DNA from: Deltaproteobacteria bacterium
Lineage (GTDB): Bacteria > Myxococcota_A > Polyangia > JAAYKL01
Assembly (NCBI GenBank): GCA_028713995.1
Contig: JAQTNF010000011.1
Span: 1-63,379, forward strand
Direction of reading: 5' to 3'
DNA length: 63,379 bases
Below, one piece after another: positions 25,321-32,790 of this stretch (positions are counted from its first letter, which is position 1; every line of letters begins with the position of its first letter). The translations under genes and the position numbers were made by a program. The notes beneath the pieces were generated by a model. That model made no database searches and was not told the origin of the DNA. It saw only the letters and a list, made by a program, of their open reading frames with translations.

Positions 25321-26553
25321 TCACAGCTGCCGCCACGGTTTCGCCGAGATGAGCCCGGAGCGCAGGAGCTCCGCGACGCGCCTCCCTTGCGCCACCTGTT
25401 GATCCCAGTAGCCGTCGACCCGGCCCGTGTCCTTGAGCGCGCGCAAGGTCGCGACGACCTCGGGCTCGATGGGCTCGGGCAGGGCGGGCCAGGCCGGGGC
25501 GCCCGGCAGGGGCAGGTAGGCGTGCAGGTGCAGGCGGCTCTCGGGCAAGCCGAGCACCTCTCGAGCGAGATCGAGCGACGCCAAGCGGTCTTCGCGCGTC
25601 TCGCCGGGAAAGCCGAACAGGAGGTCCACGTGTGGCACGAGCCCGGCCTCGGCCACGAGCCGCACCGCGCGCCGGTTGTCCTCGACGCAATGGCCGCGCA
25701 GCATGAGGGTGAGCGCGGCGTCCGAGCCCGACTGCGCACCCACCACCACCGTGCGGTTGGCGCAGTGCCGCGCCACGACCGCGAGGAGCTCGGCCCGCAC
25801 GCGGTCGGGCCGCACCTCGGCCGGGAAGCTGCCCAGCATGGGAAAGAGGGCGCCTGCCGCACGGCACGATCCGAGCAGGCCGTCGAGGGCCGCCGCAACG
25901 GCTTCGGGCGGGCCGCCCCCGTACGAGAAGGCGTCCGAGGCGAGGAAACGGATGCGCCTGTGCCCGCGCGCCACCGCGTGGGCCACTCCGGCCAGGATCG
26001 TGGCCGGACCCCGGAAGCGCACCTTGCGGCCGAACGTGGCCGGCACCTGACAGAACGCGCACGAGTGCGGGCACCCGCGCGAGATCTCGACGAACGGGAA
26101 CTCCGAGGTGGTCCCGTCCGCGTGCGGCGCGCTGTCGAGGTCGAACGGCTGCCCGAACGCGGCGATCACGGGCTCGCGCACCACGCGGCGCACGTCGGGA
26201 TCCGCTGCCCAGGAAGCGACAAAGGCGGGCAAGGTGCGCTCGGCCTCGCCCGTGAAGACCGCATCGAACCCCAGGCGCAGCGTCCCCTCGGGATCCGCGC
26301 TCGGGTGCGGCCCGCCGGCGATGAGCAGCGGACGGTGCGGCGCACGCGCGAAGGGAGCGATCCTCGAAACCGCCTCGTCGAGATCCACGGTCGTGAAGGA
26401 GAACGCGAGGATGTCCGCGGACGACAAGTCGCACGGCGGCGCGTCGTACGCGGCGACCTCGAGGCGCCCTCCGTTCCCGAGCGGGACGAGCACGCGCATC
26501 AGCACAGCGATGCTGTTGCGGTTGCGCGGCGTGCGGACAAAGGCGACTCGCAT
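25321..26553 (-). CDS. B12-binding radical SAM protein (MJ_1487-like family)
   Basis: 410 residues. An N-terminal Rossmann-like region (about 1-130; ILAFSFTTVDLDEAV, LLIAGGPHPSADPE) is of the B12-binding type. The radical SAM core has CPHSCAFC near residues 160-167 for the 4Fe-4S cluster, followed by GAQSGSD and LLFGFPGET. This order is that of the B12-binding/radical SAM family named after MJ_1487, of unknown product. It runs alone and is divergent from the Cys-Cys lipoprotein gene. Confidence 0.75.
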   Translation of the reverse strand: MRVAFVRTPRNRNSIAVLMRVLVPLGNGGRLEVAAYDAPPCDLSSADILAFSFTTVDLDEAVSRIAPFARAPHRPLLIAGGPHPSADPEGTLRLGFDAVFTGEAERTLPAFVASWAADPDVRRVVREPVIAAFGQPFDLDSAPHADGTTSEFPFVEISRGCPHSCAFCQVPATFGRKVRFRGPATILAGVAHAVARGHRRIRFLASDAFSYGGGPPEAVAAALDGLLGSCRAAGALFPMLGSFPAEVRPDRVRAELLAVVARHCANRTVVVGAQSGSDAALTLMLRGHCVEDNRRAVRLVAEAGLVPHVDLLFGFPGETREDRLASLDLAREVLGLPESRLHLHAYLPLPGAPAWPALPEPIEPEVVATLRALKDTGRVDGYWDQQVAQGRRVAELLRSGLISAKPWRQL

Positions 26554-26628
26554 GCCGCGCTCTAGCCCAAGCGGGTCGCGCGGACAAGCGACGGTTGAAT
26601 AATTCCTCTGTTCCGCATTTTCCCGTGG

Positions 26629-26634
26629 TATAAA
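26629..26634 (+). promoter_or_regulatory. Candidate -10 box before the Cys-Cys lipoprotein gene
   Basis: TATAAA (5/6 consensus) lies 34 bases upstream of ATG 26668 in an AT-rich spot. No clear -35 box is visible. A good AAGGAG ribosome site follows. Confidence 0.35.
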
Positions 26635-26667
26635 TAGAAAACGACGTTCCCAAAAAGGAGCCTTGCC

Positions 26668-27594
26668 ATGAAGCGCAGCATTCCGTTCTGGCTCGCGGTT
26701 TCGTACCTGTCGATCATCGCCGCGTGCGGCAACAATACGGCGGTGGGCAACGAGGACTCCGGTCTCGACGCATTTTTCGACGGCGGCGGCGATACGGACG
26801 TGGACGCGGACGGTGACTCGGACACGGACGGCGACACCGACTCGGACACGGACGGCGACACCGATTCGGATACCGATTCGGACTCGGACACCGACACGGA
26901 CACGGACACGGACTCGGACGTGGACGGCGGCACCGATTCGGACACCGACACGCTGACGAGCCCGGACGCCTGCCCATACGATTGCGTCGACGCCGGCGGG
27001 TGCACGGGCGACATCTACGTGAAATTCGAGTGCACGGGCGCGCAGATCTGCTGCGCGCAGGCCACGGACACCGGCACCTCAACTACGGCCGAGCCGTGCC
27101 CCTTCGTCTGCGGCCCCGCGGATGCGTGCAACGGCGTCATCCACCTGCAGTACGGCTGCTCGAACGGCCATTTCTGCTGCGAGCCGGACACCGACACGAA
27201 CACGGACACGGCGGCGTGCGCCTTCGACTGCATGTCGGAGTACGACTGCGGCGCGGCGGCGGGCACCATGCACAACGAGATGACCTGCGCGGGAACGGAT
27301 GAGGTCTGCTGCGACGTGGGCACGGACACCGCGACCACCACGGACACCACGGCCTGCATCTACGACTGCGTGTCGGGCATGGAATGCTACATGTCGGGCG
27401 GCACCACGCACAACGAGCTGGATTGCCCCGACTTCGGTGACGTCTGCTGCGATACGGGCGGGACCGACACCGGTTCGGGCGACTGCGTGGACGACGGCGG
27501 CGGTCAGTGCCGGTACTACTGCGGTTCCGGCTACACGGAGAACGCTTCTTACACCGGCTGCCAGGGCGGCCGCGTCTGCTGCATCCCGAACTGA
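26668..27594 (+). CDS. Lipoprotein with five Cys-Cys modules and Asp/Ser/Thr linker
   Basis: 308 residues. Signal peptide with possible lipidation at IIAAC, acidic DTDSDT repeat linker at about 35-100, then five related modules of 28-38 residues from residue 102 to the end. Each has the order C-x3-C ... C ... C ... CC, for example CPYDCVDAGGC ... CTGAQICC and CPFVCGPADAC ... CSNGHFCC. The ending Cys pair and six-cysteine spacing resemble clip/knottin-like disulfide folds. Modules are joined by short TDTDT linkers. It is likely a rigid, exposed surface protein. The function is unknown. Confidence 0.6.
   Translation: MKRSIPFWLAVSYLSIIAACGNNTAVGNEDSGLDAFFDGGGDTDVDADGDSDTDGDTDSDTDGDTDSDTDSDSDTDTDTDTDSDVDGGTDSDTDTLTSPDACPYDCVDAGGCTGDIYVKFECTGAQICCAQATDTGTSTTAEPCPFVCGPADACNGVIHLQYGCSNGHFCCEPDTDTNTDTAACAFDCMSEYDCGAAAGTMHNEMTCAGTDEVCCDVGTDTATTTDTTACIYDCVSGMECYMSGGTTHNELDCPDFGDVCCDTGGTDTGSGDCVDDGGGQCRYYCGSGYTENASYTGCQGGRVCCIPN
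26800..26960. repeat. Low-complexity GAC-ACG/TCG-GAC tract
   Basis: This encodes the Asp-Thr/Asp-Ser linker of the Cys-Cys lipoprotein. Units of about 6-12 bases recur many times, so the copy number may vary between strains or be misassembled. Confidence 0.6.
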
Positions 27595-27610
27595 CCGCCT
27601 CTCGGTTTTC

Positions 27611-28222
27611 CTAGAGCAGATCGTCGATCGGGCCGGCGCCCTCGCGCACGACCTCCATGGCGCCGCTCTCGTCGAAGGCGAGCACCGTGGACGGCTTGAG
27701 GCCGCCCGGGCCGGCGTCGAGGACGAGATCGAGCTGCTTGAAGTGTCGGGAGATCTCCTCGGGATCGTTGCTCTCCCAATCGTCGCCCTCGCGGCTCGCC
27801 GACGTGGAGATGATGGGGTGGCCGAGCTCGGCGAGGAGCGCCTGGGCGACCGGATGCTCGGGCACGCGGATGCCCACGGTCCTGCGGCTGCTCGTGCACA
27901 GCTTGGGGACTTCCTTGGTGGCCGAAAGCACGAACGTGTAGGGCCCCGGAACCAGCCTGCGCATGATGCGGTAGGCGCTGTCCGGCACGACCGCGTACTT
28001 GCTGATCTCGGACAGGTCGCCGCACAGGAACGAGAAGGGCTTCTCCTTGCGCGCGCCCTTGATCAGGTAGACTTTTTCGATCGCCTTCTTGTTGAACACG
28101 TCGCAGCCGAACCCGATCACCGTGCCGGTCGGATAGGCGATCACCCCCCCGTCGCGAAGCACCTCCACGGCGCGGCGGATTTTCCGCGGCTCCGGATGAT
28201 CGGCGTTGATGGGCAGCAGCAT
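27611..28222 (-). CDS. YrdC/YciO-type threonylcarbamoyl-AMP synthase family protein
   Basis: 203 residues from ATG 28222. A TTG at 28240 is in frame, but GGAGGT lies between the two, which favours the ATG. It carries the YrdC-fold motifs: PTGTVIGFGCDVFNKKAIEKVY, KGARKEKPFSFLC and the nucleotide-binding STSASREGDDWESNDPEEI. It is closest by eye to the YciO branch. TsaC/YrdC makes threonylcarbamoyl-AMP from Thr, bicarbonate and ATP for tRNA t6A37, which TcdA then cyclises. YciO proteins may have weak activity, so this role is inferred. Confidence 0.8.
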   Translation of the reverse strand: MLLPINADHPEPRKIRRAVEVLRDGGVIAYPTGTVIGFGCDVFNKKAIEKVYLIKGARKEKPFSFLCGDLSEISKYAVVPDSAYRIMRRLVPGPYTFVLSATKEVPKLCTSSRRTVGIRVPEHPVAQALLAELGHPIISTSASREGDDWESNDPEEISRHFKQLDLVLDAGPGGLKPSTVLAFDESGAMEVVREGAGPIDDLL

Positions 28223-28354
28223 GCGCCTTGGCACCTCCAAAGCCCGGCGTTAGCACGTTCCCGAGCGCTCGCGCAACGGACTCGCGGGCGCGGACGTCCG
28301 GCGACCGGCTTCGCGCTGTTTTTCGCCCGGCGATATCGATATATTCCCGGCACC

Positions 28355-30829
28355 ATGAACGACCAGCACAATTCCTCCTCGCGCCACGTCGGGATCGGCA
28401 TCTCGCTCGTCTCGGCGTCCATGCTCATGACCGAGATCGTCCTCACCCGGCTCTTCTCGGTGATGATCGGGTTCCACTTCGCGTTCCTGGCGATCTCCGT
28501 GGCCCTTTTCGGCATCGGGACCGCGGCGCTCGTCCTGCATCTCGTGCAGCACCGCCTGCCCGAAGAGCGAACCTGCGCCCTGCTCGCGCGCGGCTCGGTG
28601 GTGCTCGGGGCGGTCATCGTGCTCGCGGACGCGGCGCTCGTGCTCGTGACCCCGGGCTGGGAGGGCGGCGCCACGGGCGTCGTGAACCAGATCACCTCGA
28701 TCGGGTACCTGCTCTTCACCTTCTGCGCGGCCTCGTCGCCGTTCCTGGCTGGCGGCTTCGTGGTCACCCTGGCGGTCACGCGCTACGCGCCGCGCATCCA
28801 CACCTTGTACTTCTTCGACCTGCTCGGGGCGGGCCTGGGATGCCTGCTCGTCATCCCGGCCTTGAGCCTGCTGGGCGCGCCGCTCGCGCTCGTGCTCGTG
28901 GCTGCCGTGGCCGCCGCGGCGGGCATCGCGTTCTCGCGTGCGGGGGCCAGCGTCCCCGGCCGCGCCCTGGCCTGGGCTCCCGCCACCGCCATGGCCGCGT
29001 TCGTGGCGCTCGCGGCGTTGAACCCTTTGACCGGGCTGTTCGAGGTGCGGCGGGCCAAGGGCCGTGACCTCGAGCGCATCCCCGTGGAGTTCAACAAATG
29101 GAACTCGTTCTCCATGGTCACGGTCATCGGCGAGGCGCCCGGCACGAAGCGCTTCCCCGGGTGGGGCATGAGCCCGCTCTATGCGGGGGAATTCCCGGAC
29201 CAGAAGAGACTCTTCATCGACATGGGCGCCATGACCCCCCTCACGCGCTTCGACGGGAACTTGAAGAGCGTCGGGCACCTGCTGTGGGATCTGTCGGCGT
29301 TCGCGTACCGCGTGCGACCGGGTGAGACCAAGGAGGTCTGCGTGCTGGGCGCGGGCGGCGGGCGCGACGTGCTCTCGGCGCTGGCCTCGGGCGCGCGTCA
29401 CGTGACCGGCGTGGAGATCAACCCGATCATCGTGGATGACGTGGTCAAGCGGGCGTTCAAGGGCTTCGTGGGCGGGATCTACGATCGCCCGGACGTGACC
29501 GCGCTCGTGGACGACGGCCGCGGCTACATCCGCTCTACCAGGAAGGCGTTCGACCTCATCCAGATCAGCATGATCGACACGTCCGCGGCCACGGCGGCCG
29601 GGGCCTATTCGCTCACCGAGAGCAGCCTGTACACGATCGAGGCGTTCGGCGACGACCTCGCGCACCTCGCCCCCGGCGGCATCCTGACCGTCTCCGCGGT
29701 GAGCGCCCCCATCGTGGACTCGGGCGCGCGGCTCGCCGCCATGGCCTGGCACGCCCTGACCAAGAGGGGAGCCTCTCCGGCGCAAAGCGTGGCCGTGATC
29801 AGCACGAGGTGGCTCGGGCACAAGAACCAGATCATGCACAACGTGATGGTGAAGAACGGCCGGTTCACGCCCGAGGAGATCGGGAGGGTGAGAAAAGGGG
29901 CGGCCGATCTCGCGTTCCGCGAGACCTACGTGCCGGGCCACGTGGCCGGGCCCGACAACCTGATCGAGCACATCCTCACCGCGCGCGACGCAGGGGAGCT
30001 CGACCGCCGCATCCGCGACTTGTACCTGGACGTGTCGGCCAGCACCGACGACCGGCCGTTCTTTTTCTACCAGAACCGCCTCGACGACGCTTTGCCGGTC
30101 CTGGGCCTCGGCGAGGCGAGGCACCCGAAGGGCGTCATGGGCGCCGGGCTGCCGGTGCTCCTGCGCGTGGCGGTCATCGCGCTCGGCATGGTGATCCTGT
30201 TCCTGCTGGTGCCGATCGCGCTCGGCCGCGCGCAGCTTCGCGCGGGGCGGGGGCGTCCGGGCTGGGATCTCTCGTACGTGGCGTGCCTGGGGCTCGGCTT
30301 CATGTACGTGGAGATCGGTCTCATCCAGAGCTTCACGCTCTATCTCGGGTTCCCGACGGCGACGCTGGCGGTGGTGCTGCTCGTCCTGCTCGGCGGCGGC
30401 GCCGCGGGAAGCCGGCTGTTCGGTCGGGTGGAGGCGGGCAAGAGGCGCCGAGGGCTCGCGGCGGCCATGGGCGGGCTCGTCGTCCTGCTCGTGGGGCTGT
30501 GGCAGACCGGCCTCGCGCACGGGCTGCTCGACGCGACGACCGGGTGGCCGCTCGCCGGTCGCGCCGCGCTGACCGCCCTCCTGCTCGCGCCGTGCGGGCT
30601 CCTGCTCGGAATGCCCCTGCCGACCGGGCTCCACGCCGTTTCCGGCCGAGCGGCGCCGCGCATCCCGTGGCTGTGGGCCGTGAACAGCGCGACCTCGGTG
30701 CTCGGTTCCGTGTCGGCCACCCTCTTCTCAATGCACGCCGGCATCTCTGGCACCTTGTGGGTGGGCGTCGCGCTTTACGCGCTCGCGCTCCTCGTCTCGC
30801 TTCGCGTGACCGCGCCCGCGGAGGGTTAG
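28355..30829 (+). CDS. Membrane-fused spermidine-synthase-like protein
   Basis: 824 residues. Six membrane segments at about 15-215, a soluble Rossmann domain at about 225-580, then six to seven spans at about 590-820. The soluble part has the SAM/dcSAM-binding GAGGGRDVLSAL near 328-339 and DDGRGYIR near 386, as in polyamine aminopropyltransferases (SpeE). Such membrane-fused forms are widespread and their substrate is unsettled. The stop is directly followed by the SemiSWEET start, so the two are one operon. The start ATG 28355 lies 130 bases from the divergent YciO gene. Confidence 0.75.
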   Translation: MNDQHNSSSRHVGIGISLVSASMLMTEIVLTRLFSVMIGFHFAFLAISVALFGIGTAALVLHLVQHRLPEERTCALLARGSVVLGAVIVLADAALVLVTPGWEGGATGVVNQITSIGYLLFTFCAASSPFLAGGFVVTLAVTRYAPRIHTLYFFDLLGAGLGCLLVIPALSLLGAPLALVLVAAVAAAAGIAFSRAGASVPGRALAWAPATAMAAFVALAALNPLTGLFEVRRAKGRDLERIPVEFNKWNSFSMVTVIGEAPGTKRFPGWGMSPLYAGEFPDQKRLFIDMGAMTPLTRFDGNLKSVGHLLWDLSAFAYRVRPGETKEVCVLGAGGGRDVLSALASGARHVTGVEINPIIVDDVVKRAFKGFVGGIYDRPDVTALVDDGRGYIRSTRKAFDLIQISMIDTSAATAAGAYSLTESSLYTIEAFGDDLAHLAPGGILTVSAVSAPIVDSGARLAAMAWHALTKRGASPAQSVAVISTRWLGHKNQIMHNVMVKNGRFTPEEIGRVRKGAADLAFRETYVPGHVAGPDNLIEHILTARDAGELDRRIRDLYLDVSASTDDRPFFFYQNRLDDALPVLGLGEARHPKGVMGAGLPVLLRVAVIALGMVILFLLVPIALGRAQLRAGRGRPGWDLSYVACLGLGFMYVEIGLIQSFTLYLGFPTATLAVVLLVLLGGGAAGSRLFGRVEAGKRRRGLAAAMGGLVVLLVGLWQTGLAHGLLDATTGWPLAGRAALTALLLAPCGLLLGMPLPTGLHAVSGRAAPRIPWLWAVNSATSVLGSVSATLFSMHAGISGTLWVGVALYALALLVSLRVTAPAEG

Positions 30830-31093
30830 ATGGACGACCTCACCATCCTCGGCCTCGCGGCGGGCGGCCTGACCACACTCTCGCTCGTTCCGCAGGTCAT
30901 GAAGACCTGGCGCTCGAAAAGCGCCCGCGACGTCTCGCTCGGCATGTACGCGATCTTCATCAGCGGGCTCACGCTGTGGGGCGTGTACGGCGTACTGCGC
31001 CGCGACGCGTCCATCGTGATCGCGAACGCGATGACGCTGGTGCTCTCCCTCGCCGTGGTGGCCATGAAGCTCACGTACAAGTCGCGCGATTGA
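30830..31093 (+). CDS. SemiSWEET-family transporter
   Basis: 87 residues with three membrane helices, the size of SemiSWEETs, which dimerise to form a sugar channel. Family motifs are visible: GLAAGGLTTLSLVPQVMKTW (the PQ loop), KSARDVSLGMY and WGVYG. It starts at the base after the preceding stop codon, so it is translationally coupled. The cargo is not evident. Confidence 0.88.
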   Translation: MDDLTILGLAAGGLTTLSLVPQVMKTWRSKSARDVSLGMYAIFISGLTLWGVYGVLRRDASIVIANAMTLVLSLAVVAMKLTYKSRD

Positions 31094-31194
31094 GCCGGAT
31101 CCTTGGGCCGGATCCGTTGTCCTTGAAGGTTCCTGCGGGCCGTGAGATCATCAAAGACATCTTGCGGCCGCGCGGCCGGGAACGGGGTGAACGC

Positions 31195-32052
31195 ATGAGA
31201 CGGATTCGCCTGGGCTCTACAGGTCCAAGGACACCCGCCGTGGTCGCGGTTTTCCTCCTCGCGTCGCTGGCGCTCGCCGGCTGCCCGCGGCTGCGCGTGG
31301 CCGAGGTGCGCCTCGCGGCCCCGTCCAAGGGCGGCAAGCTCACGCTCGTCGCGAACGTGGAGACGCAGTACCAGCCGGAGTCCGTAAAGGAACCGAAGAG
31401 CTATGCGGGAAGAGGCGTCATCGCCGTGTGGCTGCCGCCGGGGTGGAAGGCGACCGGGGCGAGGATCAGGCCGCCGGGGCAGGAGCAGGCCGAGAGCATG
31501 CCGCTTGTGCCGGAGGTCGCGCCCGAGTTCCCGGTTACGTTCCCGTACCAGCCGGGCGCGTGGTGGCCGTTCGTGGCATCCGACAGGGAGATCCCGGTGG
31601 GCACCACGGTCTTCCCGGTCGAGATCGACGCGGAAGGACCGGCCGGCATGAAGGCGCTGACCCTCGGCATCGCGCTCGGCGCCGTGAGCGACTGCGCCGT
31701 CGGGCGCAAGGTCGGCGTCGCCGACATCGAGGATCCGCCCACCGAGGTGGCGATCGATCTCCGGTCGGGCAAGATCACGGTGCGCGACCGGGTCATGCCG
31801 TCCGAGGTCCAAGTGCCCGGATGCGAGAAGACGAAGCCCGAGCCCGCTCAGGACGCCGCGCCAGAGCAGAAGCACGAGCCCGCTCAGGGGGCCGAGCCCG
31901 CACAGGATACCGGGCCCCTGGTGTGCGACTGCAACTGCCCCAAGGTCGCTCCCGCGGACCGCGGACCGCGCGGGTGCTCGTGCTCAGCTGCGGGAAGCGC
32001 GATGCCCGCGACAAGCCTCCTGCCGCTGCTCGTGGATCTGCTGATTCTCTAG
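31195..32052 (+). CDS. Lipoprotein with MYXO-CTERM-like C-terminus
   Basis: 285 residues. Start ATG 31195, lipobox LALAGC near residue 25, a beta-rich domain (about 30-195; YAGRGVIAVWLPPGWK, EIDAEGPAGMKALTLG) and a Glu/Pro/Gln linker (EPAQDAAPEQK repeats). The tail RGCSCSAAGSAMPATSLLPLL has the CxC plus hydrophobic stretch typical of MYXO-CTERM sorting signals, but it ends without the usual Arg cluster. Having both an N-terminal lipobox and such a tail is odd. The function is unknown; the middle domain is not recognised. Confidence 0.55.
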   Translation: MRRIRLGSTGPRTPAVVAVFLLASLALAGCPRLRVAEVRLAAPSKGGKLTLVANVETQYQPESVKEPKSYAGRGVIAVWLPPGWKATGARIRPPGQEQAESMPLVPEVAPEFPVTFPYQPGAWWPFVASDREIPVGTTVFPVEIDAEGPAGMKALTLGIALGAVSDCAVGRKVGVADIEDPPTEVAIDLRSGKITVRDRVMPSEVQVPGCEKTKPEPAQDAAPEQKHEPAQGAEPAQDTGPLVCDCNCPKVAPADRGPRGCSCSAAGSAMPATSLLPLLVDLLIL

Positions 32053-32106
32053 ACTGACGGGCGCGAACCCGCTTGAGCCTGCGGTCGCGGCGCGCTACCG
32101 TGAATC

Positions 32107-32778
32107 GTGGGCCGGGCGAACATCACGGCAAGCGCTGGGACAGGATTCGTCGCATGGGCCGCGCTCGGCCTCGCGTGCGCCGCGCTCGCCTCCTGCAGCG
32201 AGCCGTCGCAGACAAGACCCGCTCCGGCAAAGAAGAGGCCGCACGCTTGCGAGCGGTGGGAGCGGATTCACGAGGCGACGGCGGCCGAGACTCAGGGGGA
32301 GCGTGACATGTGCAGGGCGGGGCTGTGTGAAGTCGAGGTCGATTGTGCGGCAGGCGCCAATGTGCCTTCCGATTGCGGTTGCCTTTGCGGGGAACGGGCG
32401 CGGAGATTCCTGCGGTTTATAAATGCGCTGGAGGTCGCCGCAGTCGGCCGGGAACTTGAGGATCTTTCCCAGAGCCTTGGTTCTGGGAAAGATCGGAGCG
32501 CCTGGTCGGGGCTTGAGGGCTCGACGAGGAAGGCGATTGCCGAGCTTCGCGATCTCGCGAACTCGGGACGGTTGCCGGTCGCCATGCATCGAGCTGTCTG
32601 CGGCCACGAAGAGTCCATCTATCTCGAGATCGAGCGGGTGGAACAGAGCCTCGAGGATCCAGCCCTTCAGCGCGACCATTTCGAGCTGTTGACGCTGAAA
32701 GACCGGCTCTCACGGCTCGCGACTCAGACCCGCAATCATGTGAAGCTCTTGAGAGGTCTGGAGCCAAGTTTCGAGTAG
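32107..32778 (+). CDS. Lipoprotein with Cys-rich and helical parts
   Basis: 223 residues, GTG start. Lipobox ALASC near residue 30, a Cys-rich piece (ACERW ... MCRAGLCEVEVDCA ... DCGCLC) and then a helical second half (about 90-220) with heptad-like Leu/Glu/Arg. The family is not recognised. It converges with the VWA gene, the two stops lying 12 bases apart. Confidence 0.55.
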   Translation: MGRANITASAGTGFVAWAALGLACAALASCSEPSQTRPAPAKKRPHACERWERIHEATAAETQGERDMCRAGLCEVEVDCAAGANVPSDCGCLCGERARRFLRFINALEVAAVGRELEDLSQSLGSGKDRSAWSGLEGSTRKAIAELRDLANSGRLPVAMHRAVCGHEESIYLEIERVEQSLEDPALQRDHFELLTLKDRLSRLATQTRNHVKLLRGLEPSFE

Positions 32779-32790
32779 GGGGGGGCTTGC

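Noticed and set aside
26800-26960. Periodic repeats that might be taken for a CRISPR array.
   Set aside because: No regular unique spacers; the repeat encodes an acidic linker in an intact lipoprotein. No CRISPR or cas gene is seen anywhere.
28250-30634. A 794-codon minus-strand frame across the spermidine-synthase-like gene.
   Set aside because: A composition shadow of the plus-strand gene, which has clear catalytic and membrane features.
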